The position numbers were made by a program, and so were the translations under genes. Shown here one piece after another: positions 6,153-13,070 of a stretch of 13,070 nt of DNA (position 1 is the first letter of the stretch; each line of letters begins with the position of its first letter). The notes below the pieces were generated by a model. It did no database searches. It was not told the DNA's origin and saw only the letters and a list, made by a program, of their open reading frames with translations. The stretch is from Bacillota bacterium (GTDB lineage Bacteria > Bacillota > Bacilli > Paenibacillales > NBRC-103111). The stretch lies in the NCBI GenBank assembly GCA_023391955.1, contig JAEWAA010000269.1:1-13070 (forward strand). Reading direction: 5' to 3'.

Positions 6153-7262
6153 ATGGACAATCGGACGATTATCCGCTTCGAGCATGTGCATATGGAATAC
6201 GATGACGGCGAAGTCGTATTGAACGATATCAGCTTTGACATTGAACGGGGCAAATTCTATACGCTCCTGGGGCCTTCAGGCTGCGGAAAAACCACCATCC
6301 TGCGGCTCATCGCCGGTTTTGCCACCCCTACCAAGGGAACCATCACCTTAGATAACAAGGTGATCAACCAGGTGCCGGCCAACGAGCGCCAAGTGAATAC
6401 GGTGTTTCAGGACTACGCGCTGTTCCCCCATCTGAACGTCTTCGAGAACGTGGCCTTTGGCCTCCGGGTAAAGAAAGTGAAGCCCAAGCTGATCGAGGAG
6501 AAGGTGCGGGAGGCGCTTCGCTTTGTCAATCTGTCCGGATACGAAAAGCGGGAAATCCGCGAAATGTCCGGCGGACAGCGGCAGCGGGTAGCCATCGCCA
6601 GAGCCATCGTCAACGAGCCGGAGGTGCTGCTGTTGGACGAGCCCTTGTCGGCGCTGGACCTGAAGCTGCGTACGGAGATGCAGTATGAGCTGCGGGAGCT
6701 GCAGCGCCGGTTGGGAATTACCTTTATTTTCGTCACCCATGACCAGGAGGAAGCGCTGGCCATGTCCGACGAAATTTTTGTGCTGAACAAGGGTGAAATC
6801 CAGCAGAGCGGGACACCCATCGATATTTACGACGAGCCCATTAACCGCTTTGTGGCGGATTTTATCGGGGAATCCAATATTGTTCCTGCGGTGATGATCG
6901 AGGACTATGTGGTAGAGGTCAACGGCATGCGCTTCGATTGTGTGGATGCGGGTTTTTCGGCTCACGAGCCCGTAGAGCTGGTTCTGCGTCCCGAGGATCT
7001 GGAGATTACCACTGTGGCCCAGGGCAAGATGAAGGTCCGGGTGGACACTCAGCTGTTCCGGGGAGTGCACTACGAGATCGTGTGTTATGACGAAGCCGGG
7101 CATGAATGGCTGGTTCACTCCACCCGGAAGGCGTCGGTGGGCGAAGAGATCGGACTGACCTTCGAGCCGGAGGCCATTCACATCATGCGCTTTAATGAAA
7201 CGGAAGAGGAATTCGACAAGCGACTGGAGGCATACGAGCATGAGGGCGCCTATGTCCGCTGA
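6153..7262 (+). CDS. potA: Spermidine/putrescine ABC transporter ATP-binding protein PotA
   Basis: This 369-residue ATPase energises polyamine import at the inner face of the membrane. Its motifs are in order: Walker A GPSGCGKTT (40-48), Q-loop VFQDYALFPH (Q86), ABC signature MSGGQRQR (138-145), Walker B VLLLDE (158-163) and switch His196 in FVTHDQEEA. A C-terminal TOBE-type regulatory region runs from about 240. The phrase QQSGTPIDIYDEP and the motif order are typical of PotA. The start at ATG 6153 is supported by AAGGGAG (6139-6145) 7 bases upstream. It is the first gene of a four-gene operon, and its 3' end overlaps potB by 23 bases. Related ATPases take up iron, thiosulfate or maltose, but the PotB/C/D neighbours fix the call. 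Confidence 0.95.
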   Translation: MDNRTIIRFEHVHMEYDDGEVVLNDISFDIERGKFYTLLGPSGCGKTTILRLIAGFATPTKGTITLDNKVINQVPANERQVNTVFQDYALFPHLNVFENVAFGLRVKKVKPKLIEEKVREALRFVNLSGYEKREIREMSGGQRQRVAIARAIVNEPEVLLLDEPLSALDLKLRTEMQYELRELQRRLGITFIFVTHDQEEALAMSDEIFVLNKGEIQQSGTPIDIYDEPINRFVADFIGESNIVPAVMIEDYVVEVNGMRFDCVDAGFSAHEPVELVLRPEDLEITTVAQGKMKVRVDTQLFRGVHYEIVCYDEAGHEWLVHSTRKASVGEEIGLTFEPEAIHIMRFNETEEEFDKRLEAYEHEGAYVR

Positions 7263-8076
7263 GGTCCGCCGCCGGGCGGGCGGCCGCAACCTGTATTTGG
7301 TGCCGTATCTGCTGTGGATGCTGCTGTTTGTCATCATTCCGATTGCGCTGATCGGCTACTATTCCTTCCGCAACGTGGAGGGTGGCTTTACCCTGGCCAA
7401 TTACGGCAAGGCCTTCACCTCCGTCTATATCAAAATGGCGGTGAATTCCTTTTTCTACGCTTTCCTGATCACAGTCTGCTGTCTTCTGGCGGCGTATCCG
7501 ACGGCCTATCTCATCACCAAGTCGAAGCATAAGCAGCTGCTTCTGCTGCTCATTATTTTGCCCACCTGGATCAACCTGCTGCTGAAGGCGTATGCCTTCT
7601 TGGGGATTTTTGGCTCAGCAGGGCCCATCAACACCTTTTTGGAATGGACGGGCCTAGGGGCGAGACAAATCCTGTTTACGGATTTCAGCTTTATCTTCGT
7701 GGCGGTGTACATCTTTATCCCGTTTATGATTCTGCCCATCTATAACTCCCTGGAGGAGCTGAATCCAACGCTGACGGATGCGGCCCGGGATCTGGGCGCC
7801 TCCCGTTGGACCACCTTCCGGCGAGTGGTGCTGCCCCTGACCATGCCCGGCGTCAAATCCGGCTGTCAGGCGGTGTTTATCCCTGCTCTGTCGCTGTTTA
7901 TGATTACGCGGCTGGTGACGGGCAACCGGGTTATTACCCTGGGTACGGCTATCGAGCAGCATTTCCTGGTCACACAGGATTGGGGCATGGGCTCCACCAT
8001 TGCCGTGTTCCTGGTAATTGTGATGGTGGCCATTATGTTTATGACAGGTGAACGGAACAGGAGGACCGGCGCATGA
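7240..8076 (+). CDS. potB: Spermidine/putrescine ABC transporter permease PotB
   Basis: This is one of the two transmembrane subunits of the polyamine importer, 278 residues, with about six helices beginning LYLVPYLLWMLLFVIIPIAL. The coupling loop DAARDLGAS lies at 180-188, followed by RVVLPLTMPG, the usual PotB form. ATG 7240 was chosen because TGGAGG (7225-7230) lies 9 bases upstream. This start makes the gene overlap the end of potA by 23 bases, suggesting translational coupling. An in-frame ATG at 7195 would lie deep inside potA. A second ATG at 7252 is 21 bases from the ribosome binding site and less likely. Confidence 0.94.
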   Translation: MRAPMSAEVRRRAGGRNLYLVPYLLWMLLFVIIPIALIGYYSFRNVEGGFTLANYGKAFTSVYIKMAVNSFFYAFLITVCCLLAAYPTAYLITKSKHKQLLLLLIILPTWINLLLKAYAFLGIFGSAGPINTFLEWTGLGARQILFTDFSFIFVAVYIFIPFMILPIYNSLEELNPTLTDAARDLGASRWTTFRRVVLPLTMPGVKSGCQAVFIPALSLFMITRLVTGNRVITLGTAIEQHFLVTQDWGMGSTIAVFLVIVMVAIMFMTGERNRRTGA

Positions 8077-8894
8077 ACAAATCAACAGGCAGCCGGACAC
8101 TGAGCCGGATTTATCTGGGCATTGTTTTGGTTATCCTTTATGCCCCGATTTTTTACCTGATGTACTATTCCTTCAACAGCGGCGGGCATATGCGCAACTT
8201 TGAGGGGTTCACCCTGCAATATTATAAGGAAGTGTTCCAGGATACGCGGCTGATTATTATCGTGATCAACACGGTGGTGCTGGCTTTGCTGTCATCGGCT
8301 ATTGCCACCATACTGGGCTTCAGCGGGGCACTGGCGATTGTTTCGGTGAGACGCAGCCGGACTCGCAATACGCTGCTGTCCCTGAACAACGTGTTGATCG
8401 TCAGCCCCGACGTTATTATCGGCGCCTCCTTCCTGGTGCTGTTTACCATGGTGGGCATAAGACTGGGGTTTATGTCGGTGCTGCTGTCGCACATCGCCTT
8501 CAGCATTCCCATCACCGTGCTGATGATCCTGCCCAAACTCCAAGAGATGCCGTCCACCCTGGTGGATGCGGCCCGGGATTTGGGGGCCAGTGGCCGGCAG
8601 GTGCTGACGAAGGTGATTCTGCCCTTCACCCGGCAGGGGATCTTCGCCGGTTTCTTCATGGCTCTGACCTATTCGCTGGATGACTTCGCCGTGACCTTCT
8701 TCGTCACCGGCAGCGGCTACAGCACCTTGTCCGTGGAGATTTATTCCCGGGCCCGGCAGGGGATTTCCCTGTCCATTAATGCCTTGTCCACTATGATCTT
8801 CCTGTTCACCATCATCCTGGTGGCCATCTATTATTTCCTGAGCCTTAAAAGCAATACCCAGAATCGCTCCTTCCGGACGGAGGTGCCGAAATGA
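8073..8894 (+). CDS. potC: Spermidine/putrescine ABC transporter permease PotC
   Basis: This 273-residue protein is the second transmembrane subunit of the polyamine importer. It starts with a signal-anchor helix (IYLGIVLVILYAPIFYLMYYS) and the typical PotC phrase YYSFN. The coupling loop DAARDLGAS lies at 165-173. YSLDDFAVTFFVTG further on is strongly characteristic of PotC. The start codon overlaps the potB stop as ATGA (8073-8076), with AGGAGG about 10 bases upstream, so the two are translationally coupled. PotB and PotC form the heterodimeric channel that PotA drives. Confidence 0.95.
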   Translation: MNKSTGSRTLSRIYLGIVLVILYAPIFYLMYYSFNSGGHMRNFEGFTLQYYKEVFQDTRLIIIVINTVVLALLSSAIATILGFSGALAIVSVRRSRTRNTLLSLNNVLIVSPDVIIGASFLVLFTMVGIRLGFMSVLLSHIAFSIPITVLMILPKLQEMPSTLVDAARDLGASGRQVLTKVILPFTRQGIFAGFFMALTYSLDDFAVTFFVTGSGYSTLSVEIYSRARQGISLSINALSTMIFLFTIILVAIYYFLSLKSNTQNRSFRTEVPK

Positions 8895-9967
8895 AGCAGC
8901 TGACCCGCGCTTTCCTGGCGGTGTTCATCGCCGCCTTCGCGCTGATGTATCTGGCATCTTATCTGAATGCCAGCGAAGGCTATTCCGGCGGCAACACCCT
9001 CACGGTCTACAACTGGGGCGATTATATCGATCCGGCGCTTTTGGACAAATTTGAGGCCGAAACGGGGATCAAGGTCATCTACCAGACCTTCGATTCCAAT
9101 GAGGCCATGCTGACGAAGATTTCCCAAGGCGGCACCACCTTCGACGTGGCTGTGCCCTCCGACTATGCCATCAACAAGATGATGGAGGAGAAGCTGCTGC
9201 TTCCCCTGGACAAGTCGCTTTTGCCCAATTACAAGCATATTGCCCCGAAGTATCTGGATATGTCCTTTGATCCGGGAAATGTGTATTCGGTGCCCTACTT
9301 CTGGGGAACGGTGGGCATTATCTTCAACCCTGAGCTGGCGGGGGACCTGACCTTCGAAAGCTGGGAGGACCTGTGGGACCCGTCCTTGGCCAACAAGGTG
9401 TTCCTCTTGGACGGCGCCCGGGAGGTCATCGGCATGGGGCTGAACACGCTTGGATACTCCCTGAACGATACCGAGGAGGAGCATCTCCAGGAAGCCAAAC
9501 GCAGGCTCAATGAGCTGACTCCCAATGTGAAGGCCATTCTGGGCGATGAGATCAAGATGCTCATGGCTAACGGGGAAGCGGCCGCGGCGCTGGTCTGGTC
9601 CGGTGATGCCTCCGAAATTATGGATGAGAACGAGGACCTGGATTACGTCATCCCGGAGGAGGGCTCCAACATCTGGTTCGATAACATGGTCATCCCCAAA
9701 ACCGCAGACAATGTGGAAGGGGCCCACAAGTTTATCAACTTCATGCTGGACCCGCAGAATGCCGCCGTCAACGCCGAGTATGTGGGCTACTCCACGCCCA
9801 ATACCGACGCACTGCAGTACCTCCCGAAGGATGTCTCCCAGGACAAGCGTTTCTATCCGGACGATGAGGTGCTGGAGAAGCTGGAGGTGTACCGGAACCT
9901 GGGCAAACGAAACCTGTCCCATCTGAATGAGCTGTTCCTGGAGTTCAAAATGCACCGGAAACGGTAA
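8891..9967 (+). CDS. potD: Spermidine/putrescine-binding protein PotD, without lipobox
   Basis: This 358-residue protein is the substrate receptor of the Pot importer. After a hydrophobic N-terminal segment (about 8-22), the mature part opens TLTVYNWGDYIDP, with Trp42 and Tyr45 of the polyamine cage. It continues with VPSDY (88-92), DGAREV (174-179), Trp236, and WFD (262-264); GYSTPN is also conserved. The start overlaps potC as ATGA, with GGAGG upstream. The protein contains no cysteine, so it cannot be anchored as a lipoprotein as most Gram-positive binding proteins are; the N-terminal helix may stay uncleaved, or a site near LNA-S (27/28) may release it. Compared with the recalled E. coli PotD sequence, the Asp168 position is Gly and the Gln327 position is Tyr, so the ligand preference is uncertain. 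Confidence 0.93.
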   Translation: MKQLTRAFLAVFIAAFALMYLASYLNASEGYSGGNTLTVYNWGDYIDPALLDKFEAETGIKVIYQTFDSNEAMLTKISQGGTTFDVAVPSDYAINKMMEEKLLLPLDKSLLPNYKHIAPKYLDMSFDPGNVYSVPYFWGTVGIIFNPELAGDLTFESWEDLWDPSLANKVFLLDGAREVIGMGLNTLGYSLNDTEEEHLQEAKRRLNELTPNVKAILGDEIKMLMANGEAAAALVWSGDASEIMDENEDLDYVIPEEGSNIWFDNMVIPKTADNVEGAHKFINFMLDPQNAAVNAEYVGYSTPNTDALQYLPKDVSQDKRFYPDDEVLEKLEVYRNLGKRNLSHLNELFLEFKMHRKR

Positions 9968-9978
9968 ATATAGCTGAT

Positions 9979-10013
9979 CGCCCCCTCTCATTGACAACAA
10001 AAGAGAGGGGGCG
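9979..10013 (+). terminator. Hairpin terminator of the potABCD operon
   Basis: A perfect 11-bp GC-rich stem pairs CGCCCCCTCTC (9979-9989) with GAGAGGGGGCG (10003-10013) around a 13-base loop, 12 bases after the potD stop. The following tract, TTATAGTTAG, is a poor U-run, so termination may be incomplete. Confidence 0.7.
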
Positions 10014-10020
10014 TTATAGT
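9991..10020 (+). promoter_or_regulatory. Sigma-A-like promoter embedded in the pot terminator
   Basis: A perfect -35 box TTGACA (9991-9996) lies in the loop of the pot terminator. TATAGT (10015-10020), 5 of 6 matches to the -10 consensus, follows after an 18-base spacer that contains the whole right arm of the stem. Transcription would start near 10027, about 25 bases before the AraC-type gene. The arrangement would give the regulator its own promoter. Confidence 0.5.
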
Positions 10021-10052
10021 TAGGGCACATAAATGCAACAGGAGTGATGTAT

Positions 10053-12365
10053 GTGAATCTGCTACAAACCCTCCGGTCACGGAAATATCTGCAGCGTATA
10101 CTGCTTGGTTTTATGCTGGTGGTGATGCTTCTGATCGCGGCTTCCGCTCTCCTGTATTTTAATGCCCAAAGCAAGGTCTCCAGCATGGAGCATGATGCGG
10201 ACAGGAAGCTGTTGACCCAAATTAAATATAATATTGAGAACATGAACCAGATTGTGAAGGATTTGGCAGTATCCACCTTTAATGACGAGGATTTTATTGC
10301 ATTGAAGTCCGGCGACGATTTTGAACAGAGTATCCTGAAGCTGGACAAGCTGACCCGTCTGGTGTCCCAATCCCCGTATCTGCATTCCATTGTTTTCTAT
10401 AACGCGGTTCAGGGCCGGTTTTTTTCCACGGTGAACCATACCATGAGCACGGATGCGATGAATCAGTCGTTCCGGGAATACATGCGGAGCCATGATCCGC
10501 TGCCCAAGCTTCAGCTAACACCCATGGAGCTGGGCGGAGGAGAAGGCGTAGATGTTTTTTCCCTGTTTGTGTACGATGGCCCTACGCTGAATGCGGTCAA
10601 CGGGAATCTGCTGATCGTCAATATCAAACCCACGTGGATGCTGGACAATGTGAAAGCGCTTAATGCCTTGGCCGAAAGGCAGAACGATGTGATTTTTGTA
10701 ACCGACAACCAAGGCCGGGTATTAATATCCAATGACCTGATGAAGCCGGACCAGATGGATATCAAGAATGAGCTGATTCCCCAGATTGCCGCCTCGGGTA
10801 AGGAGCTGGATTATTTCACGTACAGCCATGAAGGCAAAAAATACAGGGTCACCTACCTGACCCGGGGCTTAAATGACTGGCAGATCATCAGCCTCCAGGA
10901 TTATGACGCGGTGCTGACCAATGTAAGGCAGATCCGGTGGACGGCGGCTATTGTTACGGCATCCGTTGTGCTGTTAACCATCCTGATCTCCATCTATTTC
11001 TCCATCAAGCTCTACAGGCCCATTGGGCATCTGATGACACTGGTCCGGCGCAATGAAGGCCGCGGAGGGGATATGCACCGGGATGAGCTGTCCCTCATTG
11101 CCTCCAGCTATTCGCAGATGCCCGACAAGCTCAAGGAGCTGCAGCAGGACCAGGCGGCCCAGCAGAATATCGCCAAGGTGTACCGGCTGCGCAATCTGAT
11201 AGCGGGAAGCACGGGGGTGCCGGAGCAGGACTTGGCCCATGACCGGGTGCAATACGGCCTGGATATCCCCGTCACCGGCGGTATGATTGTGGCGCTGGCC
11301 AGAATCGACAACCTGCAGGAGGTCCAGGCCCGAACGCCGGAGGCCACCATGTCCCTGTTGTATTTCGCCATCTGCAACATCGGCCAGGAGCTGATCCGGG
11401 GCAGCTATTCCTGTGAGGCGGTGGATATGAAAAATGGCCACGTGGTATTCATCATCGGCCATGCAGGCGGTATCGGCCATGAGGAGCTGCGGACGATTCT
11501 CCGGCAGCTTCAGGACACCGTGCGGCATTATTACCATATCACCGTTACCATGTCCGTAAGCCCGGTTTTCAGCTCTTACCGGGACATTACGGCCATGTAC
11601 GGGCAGGCGCTCCGCTACGCCGACTATCGAATGATATTGGGCAAGGAAGCGCTGATCGAACCAACTCTGGTTCAGCCCAACGAGGAGTGCAGCCAATTCC
11701 ACATTCCCCCGGAGCTGGACCGGCAGCTGATCGAAGGGCTCAAAAGCGGGGATTGGGAGCGGATCAACGGCGGCATGGACAAATGGCTGGAGCTGGTGCG
11801 CACCTTCAGCTTCGAGAATATGTTCTCCGCTATGCTGCATATGTTTGTGACCCTGGGCAATACGATCAATGAAATGAACCAGAACAACCTGCAGGCCGCT
11901 TCGGTGAATCTGCAGGAGATCAACCGGCGGATTCTGGAGAAGGAGACCCTGGAGGAGGTTAAGGAGGTATTCCTGGACCTGGTCCGCCAGGCTCTGGACA
12001 AACGCACCAGCGGCCGGGAGGAGAAGGCCAGGCTGGTGGCCGAAACCATCCGTGAAATTGTCGCCCGGCAATATGCCGATCCGGATCTGAACGTGCAGAA
12101 GATTGCGGATATGCTCCGCATGAGCCATGTGTATCTGGGTCAGGTGTTCAAGGAGCAGGAGGGCATCACCGTGGTGGACTGCATTAACGAAACCCGGCTG
12201 GCCCAGGCCCGCCTGTATCTGGAGCAGCAGCAGATGACGGTGGCCGAGATTATGGAAAAGGTAGGCTTCAGCAACGAAAGCTACTTCTACCGGCTGTTCA
12301 AACGGCGCTATGGCACGACGCCCAAGGAGTACAGGCTGAAGGCCGCCATTAACCGCAATGCTTAG
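10053..12365 (+). CDS. AraC-family membrane sensor/transcription regulator
   Basis: This full-length 770-residue regulator is predicted to span the membrane twice, with helices at about 16-38 and 294-319. The intervening 250-residue extracellular domain is of the Cache type common in such sensors. A HAMP-like segment with YRPIGHLMTLV, a degenerate GGDEF-like region (around 400-540) and an AraC-type DNA-binding domain (about 657-765, ending FYRLFKRRYGTTPKEYR) follow. The start was placed at GTG 10053 because AGGAG (10040-10044) is 8 bases upstream. ATG 10047 in the same frame is only 2 bases from that site, and GTG 10044 overlaps it. The gene lies upstream of an LplB-type permease (12895 on), which is its likely target. 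It resembles the regulator at the window start in architecture but not closely in sequence. The ligand is unknown. Confidence 0.93.
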   Translation: MNLLQTLRSRKYLQRILLGFMLVVMLLIAASALLYFNAQSKVSSMEHDADRKLLTQIKYNIENMNQIVKDLAVSTFNDEDFIALKSGDDFEQSILKLDKLTRLVSQSPYLHSIVFYNAVQGRFFSTVNHTMSTDAMNQSFREYMRSHDPLPKLQLTPMELGGGEGVDVFSLFVYDGPTLNAVNGNLLIVNIKPTWMLDNVKALNALAERQNDVIFVTDNQGRVLISNDLMKPDQMDIKNELIPQIAASGKELDYFTYSHEGKKYRVTYLTRGLNDWQIISLQDYDAVLTNVRQIRWTAAIVTASVVLLTILISIYFSIKLYRPIGHLMTLVRRNEGRGGDMHRDELSLIASSYSQMPDKLKELQQDQAAQQNIAKVYRLRNLIAGSTGVPEQDLAHDRVQYGLDIPVTGGMIVALARIDNLQEVQARTPEATMSLLYFAICNIGQELIRGSYSCEAVDMKNGHVVFIIGHAGGIGHEELRTILRQLQDTVRHYYHITVTMSVSPVFSSYRDITAMYGQALRYADYRMILGKEALIEPTLVQPNEECSQFHIPPELDRQLIEGLKSGDWERINGGMDKWLELVRTFSFENMFSAMLHMFVTLGNTINEMNQNNLQAASVNLQEINRRILEKETLEEVKEVFLDLVRQALDKRTSGREEKARLVAETIREIVARQYADPDLNVQKIADMLRMSHVYLGQVFKEQEGITVVDCINETRLAQARLYLEQQQMTVAEIMEKVGFSNESYFYRLFKRRYGTTPKEYRLKAAINRNA

Positions 12366-12367
12366 TG

Positions 12368-12582
12368 GTCTGGGTTGACGGAGGGGCTGGGTGAATCCAT
12401 ATTCACTGTACACATTCACTACCGGGATAGGCTTGTCTTGGAAGCTCAAACACGTTTTGTCGGCCTTGATTTGATTCAATTTTAAGGGGTCAAAGCCGCC
12501 AAAAAACTCGCCCTCAAGCCAACCTATCCCTCCCGTTCATGTTTGAATATGGATTCACCCTTATGTTTTCGTCAAACCAGAC
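12368..12582. repeat. 215-bp imperfect palindrome (possible MITE or structured RNA)
   Basis: Arms pair across the whole interval: GTCTGGGTTGACG (12368-12380) with CGTCAAACCAGAC (12570-12582), 12 of 13 bases; a perfect 17-bp pair starting GGGTGAATCC (12389-12405) with its complement at 12544-12560; GGGATAGG (12424-12431) with CCTATCCC (12523-12530); and CGGCCTTGA (12461-12469) with TCAAAGCCG (12490-12498) at the centre. It begins 3 bases after the AraC stop codon. TTAG occurs just outside both ends (12362-12365, 12584-12587), which could be a target duplication but is short. It holds no convincing ORF. Confidence 0.6.
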
Positions 12583-12618
12583 TTTAGCTCCGTCCGCCAC
12601 ATCATATCCGCGAATAAA

Positions 12619-12670
12619 AAGACGCCTTCCCAGCTGCCTGATAAGCAGAAGTGGAGGCGTCTTGTTTATA
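12619..12670 (+). terminator. Rho-independent terminator downstream of the AraC-type gene
   Basis: A perfect 9-bp stem pairs AAGACGCCT (12619-12627) with AGGCGTCTT (12655-12663). The stem is extended inward by CTGC/GCAG pairing and followed by GTTTATATA. The left arm is preceded by AATAAAAA, giving a T-run on the other strand, so it may work in both directions. It is the best candidate for the end of the AraC-type transcript, beyond the large palindrome. Confidence 0.6.
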
Positions 12671-12701
12671 TAAGCAGCTTATCCCGGCAGCTTCATTCCA
12701 C

Positions 12702-12825
12702 GGCTGTACAGCTGTACCCGCTATATAGCGCCACTGTACAGAATTCCGGCTTCCGGTGCGGCAGGAATCTGGATTATTTACAGGCCTCTATACAGGAATC
12801 TTGCGTATGTACAGTAACAATACAG
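12702..12825. promoter_or_regulatory. Region of repeated TACAG motifs and short palindromes upstream of the second importer
   Basis: NTACAG occurs six times in the same orientation: 12706, 12736, 12778, 12790, 12809 and 12820. Two copies sit in the 8-bp palindrome CTGTACAG (12704-12711, 12734-12741). Two adjacent perfect 12-bp palindromes, GTACAGCTGTAC (12706-12717) and CGCTATATAGCG (12719-12730), mark the upstream end. A GATTATT like those upstream of the first importer lies at 12772-12778. No good sigma-A promoter was found. This is the expected place for binding of the AraC-type regulator encoded upstream, but that link is inference. Confidence 0.4.
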
Positions 12826-12894
12826 CCGGGATTCCTCTATGTTGGAACCAGAAAGCCTGACGACAACGCCAGCGTAAACCGGAAAGGAGCTACT

Positions 12895-13070
12895 ATGATG
12901 GAGAACGAAACCCGGCTAACCATGCCGGACACAGCAGCAGGAAAAAAAGAGCGGCGGTCCGGTTCTATCGTAATACGGGAGCTGCATCACTTCTGGAAGA
13001 ACAGGGAGCTATTTCTTTTATCCCTGCCCGGAATTGTGTACAAACTGATTTTCGCTTATTTGCCCATGAT
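12895..13070 (+). CDS. LplB-type ABC transporter permease, 3'-truncated by the window
   Basis: The first 58 codons of a carbohydrate-importer permease are visible. A hydrophilic N-terminus of about 35 residues is followed by NRELFLLSLPGIVYKLIFAY and LPM, the start of the first transmembrane helix, closely like that of the LplB-type protein at 1867. AAAGGAG (12883-12889) precedes ATG 12895 by 5 bases and ATG 12898 by 8, so either may be the start. The frame runs off the right edge. It is probably the first gene of a second importer operon controlled by the AraC-type regulator at 10053. Confidence 0.8.
   Translation, partial: MMENETRLTMPDTAAGKKERRSGSIVIRELHHFWKNRELFLLSLPGIVYKLIFAYLPM

Noticed and set aside
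7195..7239. Upstream in-frame ATG extending PotB by 15 residues
   Set aside because: It would overlap potA by 68 bases, has no well-placed ribosome binding site, and adds a highly charged stretch; ATG 7240 has TGGAGG at 9 bases.
10651..10664. cre-like sequence TGAAAGCGCTTAAT, close to the CcpA consensus
   Set aside because: It lies 600 bases inside the AraC-type coding sequence, its last positions deviate from the consensus, and it reads naturally as codons for an ordinary protein stretch.
10974..12479. Long open frame (about 500 codons) on the minus strand
   Set aside because: It is antisense to the clearly coding AraC-type gene. Its translation is rich in His, Gln and Leu without a recognisable domain, as expected from the codon bias of the opposite strand.

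Overview
The window looks like chromosomal DNA from a Paenibacillus-type Gram-positive bacterium. The signs are moderately high GC, strong AAAGGAG/GGAGG ribosome binding sites, large membrane-bound AraC regulators paired with ATPase-less LplB/YtcP-type sugar importers, a lipobox-type binding protein, and a perfect TnrA/GlnR operator sequence. No phage, transposase, tRNA, rRNA or CRISPR is visible.

Layout. (1) Positions 1-5364 hold the 3' part of a membrane-anchored AraC-family sensor-regulator, closed by a hairpin terminator that overlaps its own stop codon. A three-gene oligosaccharide-type ABC importer follows: two permeases and a lipoprotein, with no ATPase. It ends in a strong hairpin terminator at 5427-5465. 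(2) Positions 5521-9967 hold a nitrogen module. A solitary NifI1-like P-II protein is on the minus strand, and a complete polyamine uptake operon potA-potB-potC-potD, with overlapping genes, runs divergently on the plus strand. The roughly 300-bp divergent region contains a perfect TGTNA-N7-TNACA box, candidate promoters on both strands and a possible 21-codon leader ORF. (3) Positions 9979-13070 start with a hairpin terminator carrying a sigma-A-like promoter in its loop and 3' flank. A second, full-length AraC-family sensor-regulator follows. Then comes about 530 bp of non-coding DNA with a 215-bp imperfect palindrome, a terminator, and a motif-rich upstream region. The window ends inside the start of a second LplB-type permease.

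How the parts may work together. Each AraC sensor probably senses an extracellular ligand or stress through its outer domain and activates the importer immediately downstream; short direct repeats in both promoter regions are candidate operators. The nitrogen module sits between these two carbohydrate modules. It suggests polyamine uptake controlled transcriptionally by GlnR/TnrA and perhaps post-translationally by the divergent P-II protein. That second link is inference. It is the most interesting hypothesis in the window.
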